Origin: Antilocapra americana
Lineage: Eukaryota > Chordata > Mammalia > Artiodactyla > Antilocapridae
DNA length: 64,000 nucleotides
Reading direction: 5' to 3'
NCBI GenBank assembly: GCA_007570785.1
Contig: ML660201.1
Location: 41,926,863-41,990,862, forward strand
The notes under the pieces are model-generated. The model saw only the letters and a program-made list of their open reading frames with translations, was not told the origin of the DNA and searched no databases. The stretch's first letter is position 1. The number at the start of each line of letters is the position of its first letter. Position numbers and translations under genes: made by a program. This document shows, in pieces, positions 10,951-22,925 of this stretch.

Positions 10951-11524
10951 GCTGAGTCAAAAAGTGTCTCAAGGTTGGAGTCTGTTCCTTAAAAGAGTCT
11001 AGTCACTATCCTTGATTTCATAGATGGGAAGAAAGCAACCATTCAAAGAAGAACCACATAAGCATGTCCTCTCATGCTCCCCTTTCAAGTGAGGGTCAAT
11101 CAGGTTCGAACTTCTAGTGTCGTCTTGAGGAGGGAGTGAGGTCTGCCTTGTTGACTGGTGGGGGGTGTTGCCACTTAGAAAAAAGGTTTCTATCCTTTGA
11201 ATGACTTCTCCATGATTTTCACAGACCAACTGCTGATGCCTTGAGCTCACCTTATATGTAACTTCTTTTCATATACTTTGGTCAGATTCCTAAAAATCAG
11301 TGAGAGAAACAGTTGGGCAGAAAGTGACATGGAACCAGCTCCCAGTTGAGGATGGCTTAGAGGAAGGGTCCTGAGATATTTAATCAGAGTCTGACCCATA
11401 TTTTATCCCCAGTGGCATCCTCATTTCAGCTATGAGATTATGCCTGGTATTTGCAGAGAAAGCTCTCAGGGGGCATGAGGGATTTTTGAGAAGTAAAACT
11501 ACTGACAACAATAGTAATAAAAAC
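10951..11524. other. Unrecognised single-copy DNA
   Basis: No repeat, gene or RNA was recognised. Confidence 0.5.
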
Positions 11525-11632
11525 AGCAACAACTTACCTAAGGTCAGACAGCTAGTAAATGACAGAACTGGGATTTGTGCTTTGCTAGTTTAGCTCCCAA
11601 ATTCACACTCTGCACTATTCTATATTAGTCCT
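11525..11632 (-). repeat. MIR SINE fragment
   Basis: Antisense MIR head and core: 'aacttacctaaggtcagaca' and 'gctagtaaatgacagaactg', followed by the diverged tRNA-like end. Confidence 0.6.
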
Positions 11633-11659
11633 ATATCACGCTAGTTATTTGAACACCAA

Positions 11660-11915
11660 CTCTGTTCTGAAGTTTTTATTATTGATGATGCTGATGATGA
11701 CATGAACAGTTCCTTACGGACCTACAGTGTATCATACTTTACACATTCTGGCTCATATTATCTCGTGGTAGTCCCAAAACAACTCAGGAGGGTTGATATC
11801 TATGTTGCTTTTTAATGAATGGGCACACTTAGGCTTGGCGAAATTACTGGATTTATTTCCAGTTCATATAACCAGTAAGCGGTAGGTTCAAGCTTGGGTC
11901 TGAGATTCATAATGT
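11660..11915 (-). repeat. MIR SINE
   Basis: A second antisense MIR, close to full length: 'ctttacacattctggctcat', then 'ttgctttttaatgaatgggc' (degraded 'cccattttacagatgagg'), and 'tataaccagtaagcggtagg'. Confidence 0.6.
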
Positions 11916-12284
11916 GTGTGATGTTCTCCCAATCATGCCTACTTCCTCTCTTCTCCTTTCAAAGGGAGAATGGATGGATTTAGTAAAACTGAAACCTACC
12001 CACACTGGTAAAGATCATTGGTCACAGCTACATAGGATTCGTTGTTTTTCATCCAAACAGAATGGGTGTCTGAACTATTTGCATTCAGGATTTCCAGAGC
12101 AAGGGCAGACCTCTATTGACAAGAATAACTGGAATATGACCATATGGTTTTGAGAAACAATATAGACACTGGTTCCTTATGACTGCGGTCATGCTTACCA
12201 TGTACCTTACTATTCTTCTAACTCTAGAATACAGTCAGAAACACCTGCTTCTAAGGCCAAGGATACCTATTCACCCATTTGTTC
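11916..12284. other. Unrecognised single-copy DNA
   Basis: Contains a 79-codon plus-strand open frame with no recognisable domain. Nothing else is supported. Confidence 0.45.
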
Positions 12285-12445
12285 AGTCACTCAGCACATT
12301 TTCTTGAGCTCTCACTAAGGGCTAGGCACTGTTCAGGGAGCTGTTGACACTATGGTGTCCAAAGCAGGAAGGAAATGGCAACTGGCCTCTGAGGGCTCAT
12401 ATTCCATTTGGGGACACAGACTCTAAATCAACCAAAACTACAGCA
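12285..12445 (-). repeat. L2 LINE 3' end
   Basis: Antisense L2: 'cccatttgttcagtcactca', 'taagggctaggcactgttca', then 'gagggctcatattccatttg', in the order expected from the L2 terminus inward. Confidence 0.65.
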
Positions 12446-12549
12446 AAAGGATACTAGCAACCTCCTGTGAAACCACTCAGGCACAAATACATTTCCATCT
12501 TGAAAACAGGAGTAGTGACCCCTGCTTAGCCTGAGGCCTGTATATAGTC

Positions 12550-13110
12550 TTTGTGCCAGGCAATGCACTCAGTGTTGGGGATAAAACAGACAAGATCCTG
12601 CATACCTGGATTCACAGCTTTGAATAAAAATAATACATGGGCAGTGTAGAAAATAATTATAGACTGTGATCAATCTATGGAATAGCAGCAAACATCTCCT
12701 ATAAAGGGCCAGGTAGTAAATACTTTTGACTTTGGAGACCTTGTGATCTCTCTCCCATTGCAGGGTGAAAGCAACTGCAGATGATGAATAGTTGGCATGC
12801 CTGTGTTCCAATAAAATTTTATTGACAAAAGCATGTGGCCCACCAGATTTCACCCTTGGGCCATAATTTGATGAGACTACTCTAGAAGATAGCAAGGTGG
12901 GCACCACTCAAGACAGTCTCCAGGGATGTGTTCTCTGTGAAGGCTGCCATTTAAATAGAGCACCAAGAGAGAAGCTGGTCATGAGACAAACATTTGAGGC
13001 AGAGGAACAGTGAACCCAAAAATGCTGAGGTGGGAAAGGGGAAAGGTCTAGGGAATGGCTGAAGGCTGAGTGATAGGTGTACCACAGGTGTGAGAGGAAG
13101 AGGGATGTGA
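12550..13110 (-). repeat. L2 LINE 3' region, interrupted by a hAT fossil
   Basis: A second antisense L2: 'gtgccaggcaatgcactcag', then 'ggggataaaacagacaagat'. After the hAT element it appears to continue with 'gacaaacatttgaggcagag' and 'gaacagtgaacccaaaaatg', words typical of sequence further inside L2. It is strongly diverged. Confidence 0.5.
12681..12880 (+). mobile_element. Non-autonomous hAT-type DNA transposon fossil
   Basis: Contains the hallmark 'aaagggccaggtagtaaata' near one end, and 'gtgttccaataaaattttat' with 'ggcccaccagatttcaccct' near the other. The same family occurs in the opposite orientation at 44315-44533, where terminal repeats and an 8-bp duplication are visible. I do not name the exact MER subfamily. 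Confidence 0.65.
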
Positions 13111-13839
13111 AGTGACTGAAGACTCGTGCAAGCACCCAAGAACAGGGAGCTTTTACGCCCCCCATCAAAGGCAGAGACCTCTTATCTGTTTATGTAGATT
13201 TGGAGATAGGGTATGAGCATTTCCTTCTAGAAAGGGGATCCCCCCAGATCAATCTGTTTGTCTGTGGTTGGTGGAGCATCTCTTTACTTTTTATACAGGT
13301 GATGATGCAGAATAGGATGCCCAGGGTCAACCGCATGAACTTGACTTCACCCACAAATCCTTGCAAAAACCCCAATCAGTGTTTTGGGCCACTTTCCTTT
13401 CAATGACGGCTGTTATTTAGAGCTGATAATTGTGCACAGTTATTATTACCCAGGATGGGAAGCCTTAGCAGTTCACAAGTTCAGCTCAGATAAGCTGTTT
13501 AATAGTTGGTTGCTTAACCTTCCCTTATGAGTCAACACAACACCCTCCCCTCCCAACTTCCCTTGAGCCCAGGGCCTGACCTGCAATCCCCCGGCCTCTG
13601 GATGCTGATGTGGCCACTGGAGTTCCTGCGTTTCTGTAGCTGCTCACTAAGAGAACTTCTGCAAGACCTCAGATGGTTTGGTCCTCCCTGCCACCCTCAC
13701 ACATACCCCTCCCTCGAGCTTTCTCTTCTACAGGTAGCTTCCTGCTGTGGGGAGTGGTTTCTACTCATGGGATCACAGGGAGAGAAGTGTTCAGAGCAAC
13801 ACAGAATATGCCCTGGATACCACCAAGATCTTGCTTTCC
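13111..13839. other. Unrecognised single-copy DNA
   Basis: No repeat was recognised. Overlapping open frames of 68-136 codons begin here on both strands, but none shows a known domain and their overlap argues for chance. Confidence 0.45.
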
Positions 13840-14095
13840 TGCCTTTTTGGAATTTCAGGGGACAATGAAGATGCTTTCAGCGAACATTTTCCAGCCTCAC
13901 GTGTCCCATGATCGTGACATCTGTCTTCTGTTGCCTGCATATATTTTTTCTGGATTGGATAAAATTTACAACGAAGATTTCTGCTTTTATTTCCGGAAAT
14001 CTTGTGCGTCACTGCAAATCATATGTAATTATGTGTATAAGAACCAAAAAAGCAATATTTGCGTTGGAACTCTGAAGCTTTGATTTGGCTACTTT
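13840..14095. promoter_or_regulatory. Candidate conserved non-coding element
   Basis: A repeat-free stretch of mixed composition with STAT-like and octamer-like words ('atttccggaaatcttgtgcg', 'catatgtaattatgtg'). It contains the end of a 136-codon open frame (13673-14083) that I do not recognise as a protein. The regulatory reading is a guess from composition and lack of repeats. Confidence 0.2.
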
Positions 14096-14293
14096 AACCA
14101 GTTATATCCAATTGAATGGAATCATTTTCAATATTCCCCTAAAGGTAGTTAAGTAATAGTAATGGGGCTCTCCCAAAGGGATCTAGTGAGAGTCAGTTCA
14201 TTAGCAAAACAAACTGATTATCATTAGTGGGTGGATTGGTCCATGATAGCATGATGCAAAAAACTTGTTTTTGCTGAAATGGCTGAAGTAGCT

Positions 14294-14294
<1 letters not shown>

Positions 14295-14324
<30 letters not shown>
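14295..14324 (+). repeat. (GT)15 microsatellite
   Basis: Thirty bases of uninterrupted GT dinucleotide, followed by a G-rich tract. Perfect repeats of this length are usually polymorphic between individuals. Confidence 0.97.
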
Positions 14325-14325
<1 letters not shown>

Positions 14326-15000
14326 GGGGGAAGGGGGGTGGGACATTTTCATTTGAGTCATCTTTTAAACTCTTTGCAGGGAGACACCCCACACAACAGG
14401 CAGGCGATGTTGAGAAGCGACTAGATTCAGGCTAGCAGGAGGGCGAGTTTTCCCAAAAGGCAGAACCTGTCACCTGTTTTTGCCACTGACGAGACTGGTT
14501 ATCAGCTCCATGCTATTGTCTGCAGTGGTTGAAACTATCTCAGTGCATGTGGAATCCGAGCATGTACAGAACATTTCTTTTTGATGCCTCTCAATAGAAG
14601 TATTGGTTGCTAGCAATGTAAAGTGGCTTTGGCTAACTGAAACCTTGGGGCATTTATTCAGAGGCTCCTGAGGACTCACAGAGAGACGACTGGGAAGCTG
14701 TCAAGGTGGACAGGCACCAAGGGCTGGTGGGAGGACCAGGAAGATGGGAGCAGGCAGGGAACTGAAGCCACAGCCAGGTCAGCCTGGTCAAACAGGGGCG
14801 CTAGTCTGAGGCCTGACCCCTGAGACCAAGATTCAAGGTCCGAGGAAAGAGCCTGGCCCTGTCTATGCTGGATCTGTGAAAGGTGGGTCTGGCTCGGGCA
14901 CCTTAGACTTTCATGAAGGAAGGTGGTGATGGAATTTCACTTACTTGAAGGCACCATAACGGGGCCATAGGAAGAAGTGACTTCCTGGTAGAACACTAGT
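14325..15000. other. Unrecognised single-copy DNA
   Basis: No repeat or gene was recognised. A GC-richer segment lies at about 14690-14900. Confidence 0.5.
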
Positions 15001-15594
15001 TTTATTTTTTTGGGCTCCAAAATCACTGCAGACAGTGACTGCAGCCGTAAAATTGAAAGATGCTTGCTCCTTGGAAGGAAAGCTATGAAAAGCCTAGACA
15101 GTGTATTAAAAAGCAGAGATATCACTTTGCCAACAAAGACATCTAGTCAAAGCTAGGGTTTTTACAGGAGTAAGGTACGGAAGTAGATGTGACAGCTGGG
15201 CCATTAAAGAAGGATAGGCACCAAAGAACTGATGCTTTCACAATGTGGTGTTGAAGAAGACTCTTGAGAGTCCCTTGGATTGGCAAGGAGATCAAACCAG
15301 TCAATCCTAAAGGAAATCAGTCCTGAATATTCACTGGAAGGACTGATGCTGAAGCTCCAATACTTTGGCCACCTGATGTGAAGAGCTGACTCATTGAAAA
15401 AGACCCTGATGCTGGCAGAGATTAAAAATAACAGAAGAGGGTGGCAGGGGATGAGATGGTTAGATAGCATCACTGACTCAACTGACATGAATTTGAGCAA
15501 ACTCTGGGAGACAGCAGAGAAGAAAGGAGCCTGGTGTGTTGTAGTCCACGGGGTCGCAGAGTCAGACAGGACTTAGCGACTAAACAACAACAAG
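15001..15594 (+). mobile_element. BovB (RTE) LINE 3' end
   Basis: A 5'-truncated BovB starting at 'tttgggctccaaaatcactg', inside the region after the reverse transcriptase core, and ending in the typical 'cgactaaacaacaacaa' tail. It corresponds to the last 0.6 kb of the element. Codons for the C-terminal domain survive in part (15394-15576) but are frameshifted. It is inactive. Confidence 0.92.
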
Positions 15595-16119
15595 AGGATA
15601 TTACAGTAATTTGTAAATTAGAAAGAAAATAGATGGTGAGTAAGCAGGGAAAGAAAGAGTAAGAGAGGGAGAGAGTTCAGGGGGCAGGGGGTGGCTTTTG
15701 CATACTCTTTTCTGTTAAGAGAAAAACTAATAAGTAGGTGCTATTGACTGAAAACCTCCCATCTCTACCAGGATTAGATTCCAAGTTTCTTAATTCCTTT
15801 GTCACTCAGTGGTTTTCTATTCTACCTTGTGATAGTGGCAGTTAGAATTAGGGGGTTGAAGGGAAAGGCTGGGGGACACAGACAACAATAGTTTGGTCAC
15901 ATTAAATCCTCAAAAGATAAATGCATTTCAGGCTAATATAACTAGTATTTTCACACATATTTTTTTCTCACAGCTTTCTGGTTCATACACATAAATAACT
16001 TATTCTTCACTTTTATTTTCTATGGAAGATGTACTGAACTCTGACTTTGTAAAAGGCGATTTTCTGATGTTCTTGAAAATGGGGTCACTAAGGATCCATG
16101 AACTCATGTCCTAAGTAGG
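15595..16119. other. Unrecognised single-copy DNA
   Basis: A purine-rich stretch (about 15620-15680) just after BovB is low-complexity. Nothing else was recognised. Confidence 0.5.
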
Positions 16120-16330
16120 ACGTCAAATTTCCAGTCACTGTAATAATAAAAAGCAGAGTAGAAGACACGGCAGAAGTAGTAAGAGGAAAGAGAGATCATG
16201 CTGGTTGTAGAGAAGCAAGAGAGGTTTCCCAGAAGAAGTAGCATTGGAACCAGGCTTTGGAGGATATACAAACATACCCTTAAAGCTAAGGAGTCCAGAC
16301 ATAATACTGGCAATACCACAATAGAGAGGT
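16120..16330 (-). repeat. Probable L2 LINE fragment
   Basis: Contains 'gagaggtttcccagaagaag' followed by 'attggaaccaggctttggag', which parallels the antisense L2 phrase 'aggcttcctggaggaggtgacatttgagctgggcctt'. Diverged, with uncertain ends. Confidence 0.4.
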
Positions 16331-17449
16331 AAATATGGGTAGGCCTGTGTGCCTATGCATTCGGAGAGTGACAGTTAACATTTTAAACTGGTACAGCAAG
16401 GTACTTTGAGTATTGACCAATTAGAAACTTCACTGGCCAGCTGAGAACACCAATCTGTAATGAGTAACCAACAGCCTTGCCTCTGGGCGTATCAGTGGGA
16501 TCCCCCTTGTACATGCTCAATGTAGTCAAATGGAACCAAACCCACCCAGATCAATTCTGGGTACCATTTCCTTCAACTGGGTTATGCCTTGAATGGTCAT
16601 GCATTGGGAAAAAGGAATCTGGTGTCTCCTTTCTCTGTTCTAGTTCCCTAGTATATCTCCTGGCACGAGCATCTGCCTATTTAAAACTACAGCAATTCTG
16701 CTATTGAAAAATTTATATTGTTTGAACAACATGACCCTTGAATCCAAGCCGAGGGCTTTCTGGGGTGCTCCATTGAAGGATGGACATTTCTTTCCTTACC
16801 AGTGGACAGACTGGGTGCATTTCCCTCACTGACAGAGGGATAGTCTGTGTATGCTTCATAGTTAGCTTCAGGGATGTACAGGGAAAGGTCAAGTCTTGTC
16901 ATGCTTGGCCTTGCTGACTTTAGAACTAAGCCCCCTGATGCAAGCCTTATTGTACAAAGTCATATACAGGCATGCGGGTAGAGTAACAACAGGTCCTGAG
17001 TATGTAAAAAGGAACAGTCTCCAACTTATGCCCCCCATTTGGTTGTGAGCGATTCTGGACACTCTGGCTGAAGCCGAGTGGAGTCAGACGGCATTCCCGC
17101 TTTGTCTTCTCATTTCTTACAGTCTGGAATCACCCCTTGGCTTCTTCCAGACCCTCCTCTTCTGTGATCCATGACACCTTGCCATGTTGGTGGCGGACAG
17201 AGACGAGAAGCTGACCTTCTCTGGCTTTTCTTCAGGGCTGAGTCCATGGCAGTCTCTGGCTCTCCTCCCTTCTACACCTTCCAGCTGCCTTCTCAAACTC
17301 CAAGTCCCATCAACTGAATGGGTGTTCTCTACTGTCTTGACTGCATGTTTACATCAGTAAGTGAAATTAAAAACTTGGTCAAGACTCCTAAGATACGTAT
17401 GTATGTTTGTTTGTTTGTAAGTGTGTGCATTTCTTTTCTCATTGCTCAG
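16331..17449. other. Unrecognised block with LTR-like promoter words
   Basis: About 1.1 kb that I cannot assign. It contains two CCAAT-type words ('gaccaattag' near 16416 and 'accaatctg' near 16449) upstream of 'ctatttaaaac' (near 16678), an arrangement seen in retroviral LTR promoters. No TG...CA termini or target-site duplication were identified, so it may equally be plain single-copy DNA. Confidence 0.3.
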
Positions 17450-17725
17450 TGGAGTCAAGTGCTACGAGCTTGGACTCAGAGCTGGGATTTGAGTACTGGC
17501 TCCATACTTTACCAGCTGGCATCACAAGCGAACTAAAAAATACAAAACAAAACAAAATAAAACCCAAAAAACAAAAGCAAAAAAGCAAACCTGTGTCTGG
17601 TCCCTCAATGATGACAAGTGTAGAATTGTAGCACCTAAGTAAAAGGACTGTTTTGCAGATGAAATAAATCACTGTGTGTGAAGTGCCTGGTACAAAATCA
17701 GTGCTGACTAATAGGTCCTGCTTTA
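17450..17725 (+). repeat. MIR SINE interrupted by an A-rich tract
   Basis: A forward MIR head and core ('cttggactcagagctgggat', 'accagctggcatcacaagcg') and a MIR tail ('gaagtgcctggtacaaaatc') are separated by an A/C-rich tract at 17533-17593. The tract may be expanded low-complexity sequence inside the element. Confidence 0.5.
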
Positions 17726-18119
17726 TGACTTTAAGTCATGGTGGGTTCACTGCCAATGATTAGGAAACAGGGGAATCACTGGTGCCAGAAGTTCAGGACA
17801 GCATGTTTCTGGTAGTGTTGTGATAAGGGAAAAGTCATCCAGAAGAAGTCCCAGTGAATATTCTCATGGAGACTTTGTGATGAAGGAGGTTAAGTGCCAG
17901 CACTCTCCATCCACCAGATTTTGCAGAGATATAGAGTGGGAACCCAAACAACTCTGGCCATTTTTCCTGGAAAAATGTATTTCACACTCTGCCAATCAGC
18001 CTACCAAGCAACACATAGTGTAACCTCAACTATGGTCTCACCTGGGAAGGTGTTTCTAGAGATCCAGAATCAGGGTGGAGGAAGTAAAGAAAGCATTGGC
18101 AACACCTGTTTGAGTTGGC
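17726..18119. other. Unrecognised single-copy DNA
   Basis: No repeat or gene was recognised. Confidence 0.5.
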
Positions 18120-18290
18120 AGTAGTCAGACCTGGGTTCTCAGGTCTGGCTGGAGACCCTGGGTTGAAGTGAACATGACCTGGACAGAGAGATGATATCCT
18201 CTGAGAACTGTTATTTGGATAAAGTGAGAGACAGTAGATGAAAGTGCTAAGCACAGAGCTGGGAACAGTAACCTGACTCCACTGCCCTGC
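18120..18290 (+). repeat. MIR SINE fragment
   Basis: Forward MIR in diverged form: 'cagtagtcagacctgggttc', then 'gtgctaagcacagagctggg', equivalent to the 'gcgcttagaacagtgcctggc' tail. Confidence 0.45.
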
Positions 18291-18544
18291 ACAGCATCTG
18301 GGAATGGGCAGGAGACGGTCTTGTGAATTCACTGATATTGTAAGCAACTTATTTGCATGTTTGGGCTACACCTCTCAAAAATGGTTAAAATCTATTGTTG
18401 AGGAAAACTGCAAATTTAAGGTAGGGCTCTCTTTCAAGGCATATTTTTTTTTGAACCATAGAGAATAGAACTTACTTTTAAATTATAAAACAACTTTGGA
18501 ATATTGTCACCAAGCAGTGAAATTTTAAATTTTGCACAGAAAAT

Positions 18545-20190
18545 GTAAAAGACCCTGAATAGCCAAAGTAATCTTGAGAAACAAAAATGGAGCTGGAGGA
18601 ATCAGGCTCCCTGACTTCAGACTACACGAAAAGTTACAATTATCAAAACAGTAGAGCACTGACACAAAAATAGAAATGTAGATCAATGGAACAGGATAGA
18701 AAGCTCAGAAATAAACCCACACACATGGTCAATTAATCTGACAAAGGAGGCAAGAATATACAATGGACAAAAGTCTGTTGAGTATGTGGCACTGGGAAAA
18801 CTGAACATGTAGAAGAATGAAAGTAGAACATTCTCTGATATCATACACACACCCAAAAACCTCAAAATGGATTAAAGACCTAAATATAAGGCCAGATACT
18901 ATAAGACTCTTAAGAGGAAAACACAGAATACTTTCTGACATAAATTGCAGCATACCCTTTTGGATCTATCCATAAGATAACACAAGTAAAAACAAAAATA
19001 AACAAATAGGGCCTAATTAAACTTAAAAGCTTTTGCACAGCAAAGGAAACCATAAATAAAAACACAACATATAGAATTGGAGGAAATATTGGAAATGAAG
19101 CAACCGACAAGGGGTTAATCTCCAAAATATACAATCAGCTCATACGACTCAACATAAAAAAAAAAAAAAAACAAACCCAACCAAAAATATGGAGAGAAGA
19201 TCTAAGAAGACTTTCTCCAAAGACATACAGGCAGCCAAAAAAGTTCTCAACATCACTAATTATTAGAGAAATGCAAATCAAAACTACAATGAAGTACCAT
19301 CTCACACCAGTCAGAATGGCCAACATCAAAAAGTCTACAAGCAATAAATGCTTGAGAGGGTGTGGAGAAAAAGGAGCCCTCCTACACTATCGTTGGGAAT
19401 ATAATTTGATACAGCCACTATGGAGAACAGTATGGAAGTTCCTTTGAAAATTAAAAATAGAGCTACTAAGTGATCCAGTATTCCATCTCTGGGAATATGT
19501 CCAGAGAAAACCAGAATTTGAAAAGTTATATGCACCCCAGAGTCACAGTAGCATTATTTATAATAGCCAAGACATGCATCCAAAAGCTCGTAGCAGCATT
19601 ATTTACAATAGCCAAGACATGAAAGCAACCTAACTGTGGCTATCAAAAGATAAATGGATAAACAAGATGTGCAATGTGTATACACACACATACATACAAT
19701 GGAGTATTACTCAGTCATAAAAAGAATGAAATAATGCCATTTGCAGCAACATGAATGGACCAAGAGATGATCATACTAAATGGAATAAGTCAGAGAGTGG
19801 AAGCCACATATATGACACTATTTATATGTGGAATCTAAAAAAAAAAATGATACAAATGAGCTTATATACAAAACAGAAATAGAATCACAGAAAGAAAAAA
19901 AAAACTTATGGTTATCAAAGGGGTGGAGGGGAGAGGGATATATTAGGAGTCTGGGATTAAAATAGACAAACTATTATATGTAAAATACAAAACCAACAAG
20001 GACCTACTGCATAACATAGGAACTATACTCAATATCTTGTAATAAACTCTAATGGGAGAGAATGTAAAAATATATATAAAAATATAAAGTCATATATATA
20101 TATACACATACACATAGCTGAATCACTTTGCTATATATCTGAAACACAACATTGTACATCAACTATATTTCAACAAAAACTAAAACCAAA
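18545..20190 (+). mobile_element. L1 3' part (ORF2 end and 3' UTR)
   Basis: A 5'-truncated L1 of about 1.65 kb. Landmarks include 'ccaaagtaatcttgagaaac', 'ctccctgacttcagactaca', 'ggtcaattaatctgacaaag', 'cacaccagtcagaatggcca', then 'tggagtattactcagtcata' and the 3' UTR ending at about 20190 after 'gtacatcaactatatttcaa'. ORF2 is broken by many stops and frameshifts. A 26-bp piece is repeated at 19551-19576 and 19596-19621, and an A-run lies near 19156-19172. It is an inactive copy. Confidence 0.92.
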
Positions 20191-22689
20191 CTCCACCAAG
20201 CCCCAATTTTTTTGCTAAAAAGTAATACAAGAAAAAATGTACATATTTTAGGAGTTAAATAGTGTCATCTCAATATTGTTCAGGCTATCATACACCAGTC
20301 TTCAATCATATACCAGATAATGTGTTATTCTGGCATAAAAGAAAAACGTGTCAGTTCCCATGTTGCAATTTCTTCTGGAATTCAGCTTTAAAAGACATGC
20401 ATTTATCTTATTGGACTATTAACACCATTTATCTCCAATTTATGAAATGTTTTCCTTTATCTAACTCCCTTCAACAGTCATAGTTTTCACCCCACAAACA
20501 CATACATATCACAAGCTGAGCTGCTAAATACAGTGAGACAAAACATGCCTGGGAGTTACAGGGTATTTTATCGGAACACTTTCCCCATTGCCTGTTGAGC
20601 ATTTCTTACTATCTGGTTATTATATTTAGTGGTCATCTAAAATGACAGATCACTAGAACTGAAGTAATTGCCTACACAGAAAAAAATCAGAAATCATTAG
20701 AAGGTTTCAAATTTCATTTGTATCCATGTAATTGAGTGAAGTCATACAAAAACAGAGACTAATTGTATGTCCTCTGCCCCTCAGTGTGAACACAGCTCTG
20801 GTTTCCAAATAGAAAAGTCTAGCTTCAGAAACAAGTCAATGGTTTGATAAATATTTGATTCAGAAGCTCAGCTTGAACCTCAAAGGGACTGAGTGTACAG
20901 AATAATTGTGATGTATCCAGCATGCCTCCAGGTCACTCCAAGGACAAGCAGTGTCCCTCATAGGGAGGCTGACCATCAGGCTTTCCAAGTACAGCTTCAT
21001 CTCTCTCTGTGAACAATCTGGCTTGCCCCCTTTCTGAAATGCAAATTCACACTGTTCCTCGAATCCAGGTGAATACTCAGCACACTGAATCACTGATTCC
21101 AAGGCCAGGCATAGAGTAGCGACCTATCAAGTGATGACATTTTTTAGATGTATTGGGTCCTGAAAAGGTGTTTGAAACAAGAATCAAATTAAAAAATGAG
21201 TGGTTACATATGTGTAACCGACTCTGTTGCAAGCCATTAAAATGGAATGTGTTGAGGACGCCATTTCCCTCAATTCCAGAGACCCTTTCTCTGTGAGCTT
21301 GAATGGAGGCTGGGCCATTTTCCTGACTGTTGGGGGAGGTTACTGCCCGCTCTGTTTGAATTGGGGGCGGGACTCACCTTGAGATCCCAGTCCAGGGTTC
21401 CCATTTGTGAGAAACATGATCGCAGTGGTAATGATTTGACTGCTGAAATATTGCTTTTCAAACACGAGACCTGCCCCCTCTTTTTTAAAAATAAAAAAAC
21501 AAAACAAAACAAAGTCTGTATCTATTGTATCTGAACCAGCAGTAGTCCTAACAGCCATCTCTCTTCTCAGGGAGAAATGAGCTCTCAGCTTTTCTCAGGC
21601 TTGAGCATTCTCCCACCTGTCCTCAATTTAATGCACAAATGAAAGCACATAAATCTTTGTGACATTTTGGCATAAAGCACCTACTTCAGATGACTCCTTT
21701 AGGAAACTCTGAACCCAGGTGTTTGGTTTTTGCATAAACTTTGCAAAATGAGAATTGTAACGCGACTGTGTGTACACATACACATACGTGCACCCCTCCC
21801 CCACGAAAGGTGGCTGCATATGAAATGTGGAGGTGGGTGGGGGTTGGAGAATAACATGTGTGCAAACTTAATATATCTTTTCCTCACCTTAAGTTGGACC
21901 CAGACAGTTAAATTATAATTACAGCCCCATCTGGAGGGGGAGCAAGTACAGTACACCAGAGCGCCAAACCTTTCAGCCATGGGTACTTTGTCAGGTAAAA
22001 TAAACACATGTCCCGTGTTCAGCCTGGGGTCAAACTCAACAAAAGCTCTGAAAGATGGGACACTCATCAAGAACCAGGCTGTGAAACAGTCACGGCGACA
22101 GCAACAACAGGAAGAAGGAATAAAATGTTTGGTGACTTCCCTTTGGCAAGATGGCTCAAGACTGCTCAGGGCTTACCTTCAAGGGATACAAATCCTTGGC
22201 AAGACTCATGGTGGACTGGTGCTGCTGCCAAGTGTGGAGGGGAGAGTGAGAAGCAGTCCTCCTGTGGCCAGAGAAACTGGTCCCAAGAAAGGCAACGACG
22301 CAGGCTGGGCCTTGAACATCTGTGGAGTGCTTCAGGGCAGCGAATCATCTCTCTGGTTGCAAAGTGATGAGGCTGCAAAAGTAGGAATACTTGGTGACTG
22401 TGTTCCCTGGCCAGTGAAAGAAGCTCATCTTGTTGGCTAAGAAAACACAGGTGACGCAGAGGGCGGAGAGAGAGCGAGGGTCCTGAGTCCATTTGCGTCC
22501 CTGGTTGCTATCATTCTTGATGCCAATTCATGCTATCTTTTCCACAGTTTGTTCCACAAAGTAATTTCTCTCCTTTGTGCCTAATGTAGCTCTGAGTTTC
22601 TGTCATTTGCTTTCAAAAGGGTTCCATCTGACATGTCCATCATAAAATGAAATTTGTACATGGTTTACTTCGATCGAATGGCATCAATG
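20191..22689. other. Unrecognised single-copy DNA, 2.5 kb
   Basis: The largest repeat-poor block in the first half of the window. It has overlapping open frames of 119-153 codons at 21979-22440 with no recognisable domain or codon signal, and an A-rich tract at 21485-21513. The part around 21740-21960 has 'gttaaattataattacagc', a homeodomain-type word. No exon is supported. Confidence 0.45.
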
Positions 22690-22925
22690 CTAATAATAAC
22701 TGATAACATTCATTTAGGACTATGTGCCGTGCCCTATCCTAAGAATGTTCTGTATATATTTTCTTCCATTTAATCCTCACAACCCCATGAGGAAGGAGCA
22801 GTTCTTGCTTCCTTTTTAATAAAGTTGAGGCACAGAAGGGTATAGAGACTTTACCAATATCTCACAGCTAAACCCAGAGCCCAGCCTTTTTATGACCCTT
22901 ATTCTTCCAGTATAGGTTCTGATAA
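22690..22925 (-). repeat. MIR SINE, near full length
   Basis: Antisense MIR: 'ttcatttaggactatgtgcc', 'tttaatcctcacaaccccat', 'gttgaggcacagaagggtat' and 'tctcacagctaaacccagag', in the right order. Confidence 0.75.

Noticed and set aside
13673..14083. 136-codon open frame as an exon
   Set aside because: No known domain, and splice sites cannot be supported. Kept only as part of a candidate non-coding block.
21979..22440. 153-codon open frame, overlapped by a 119-codon frame
   Set aside because: No recognisable domain, no splice or promoter context, and competing overlapping frames on both strands. Treated as chance.
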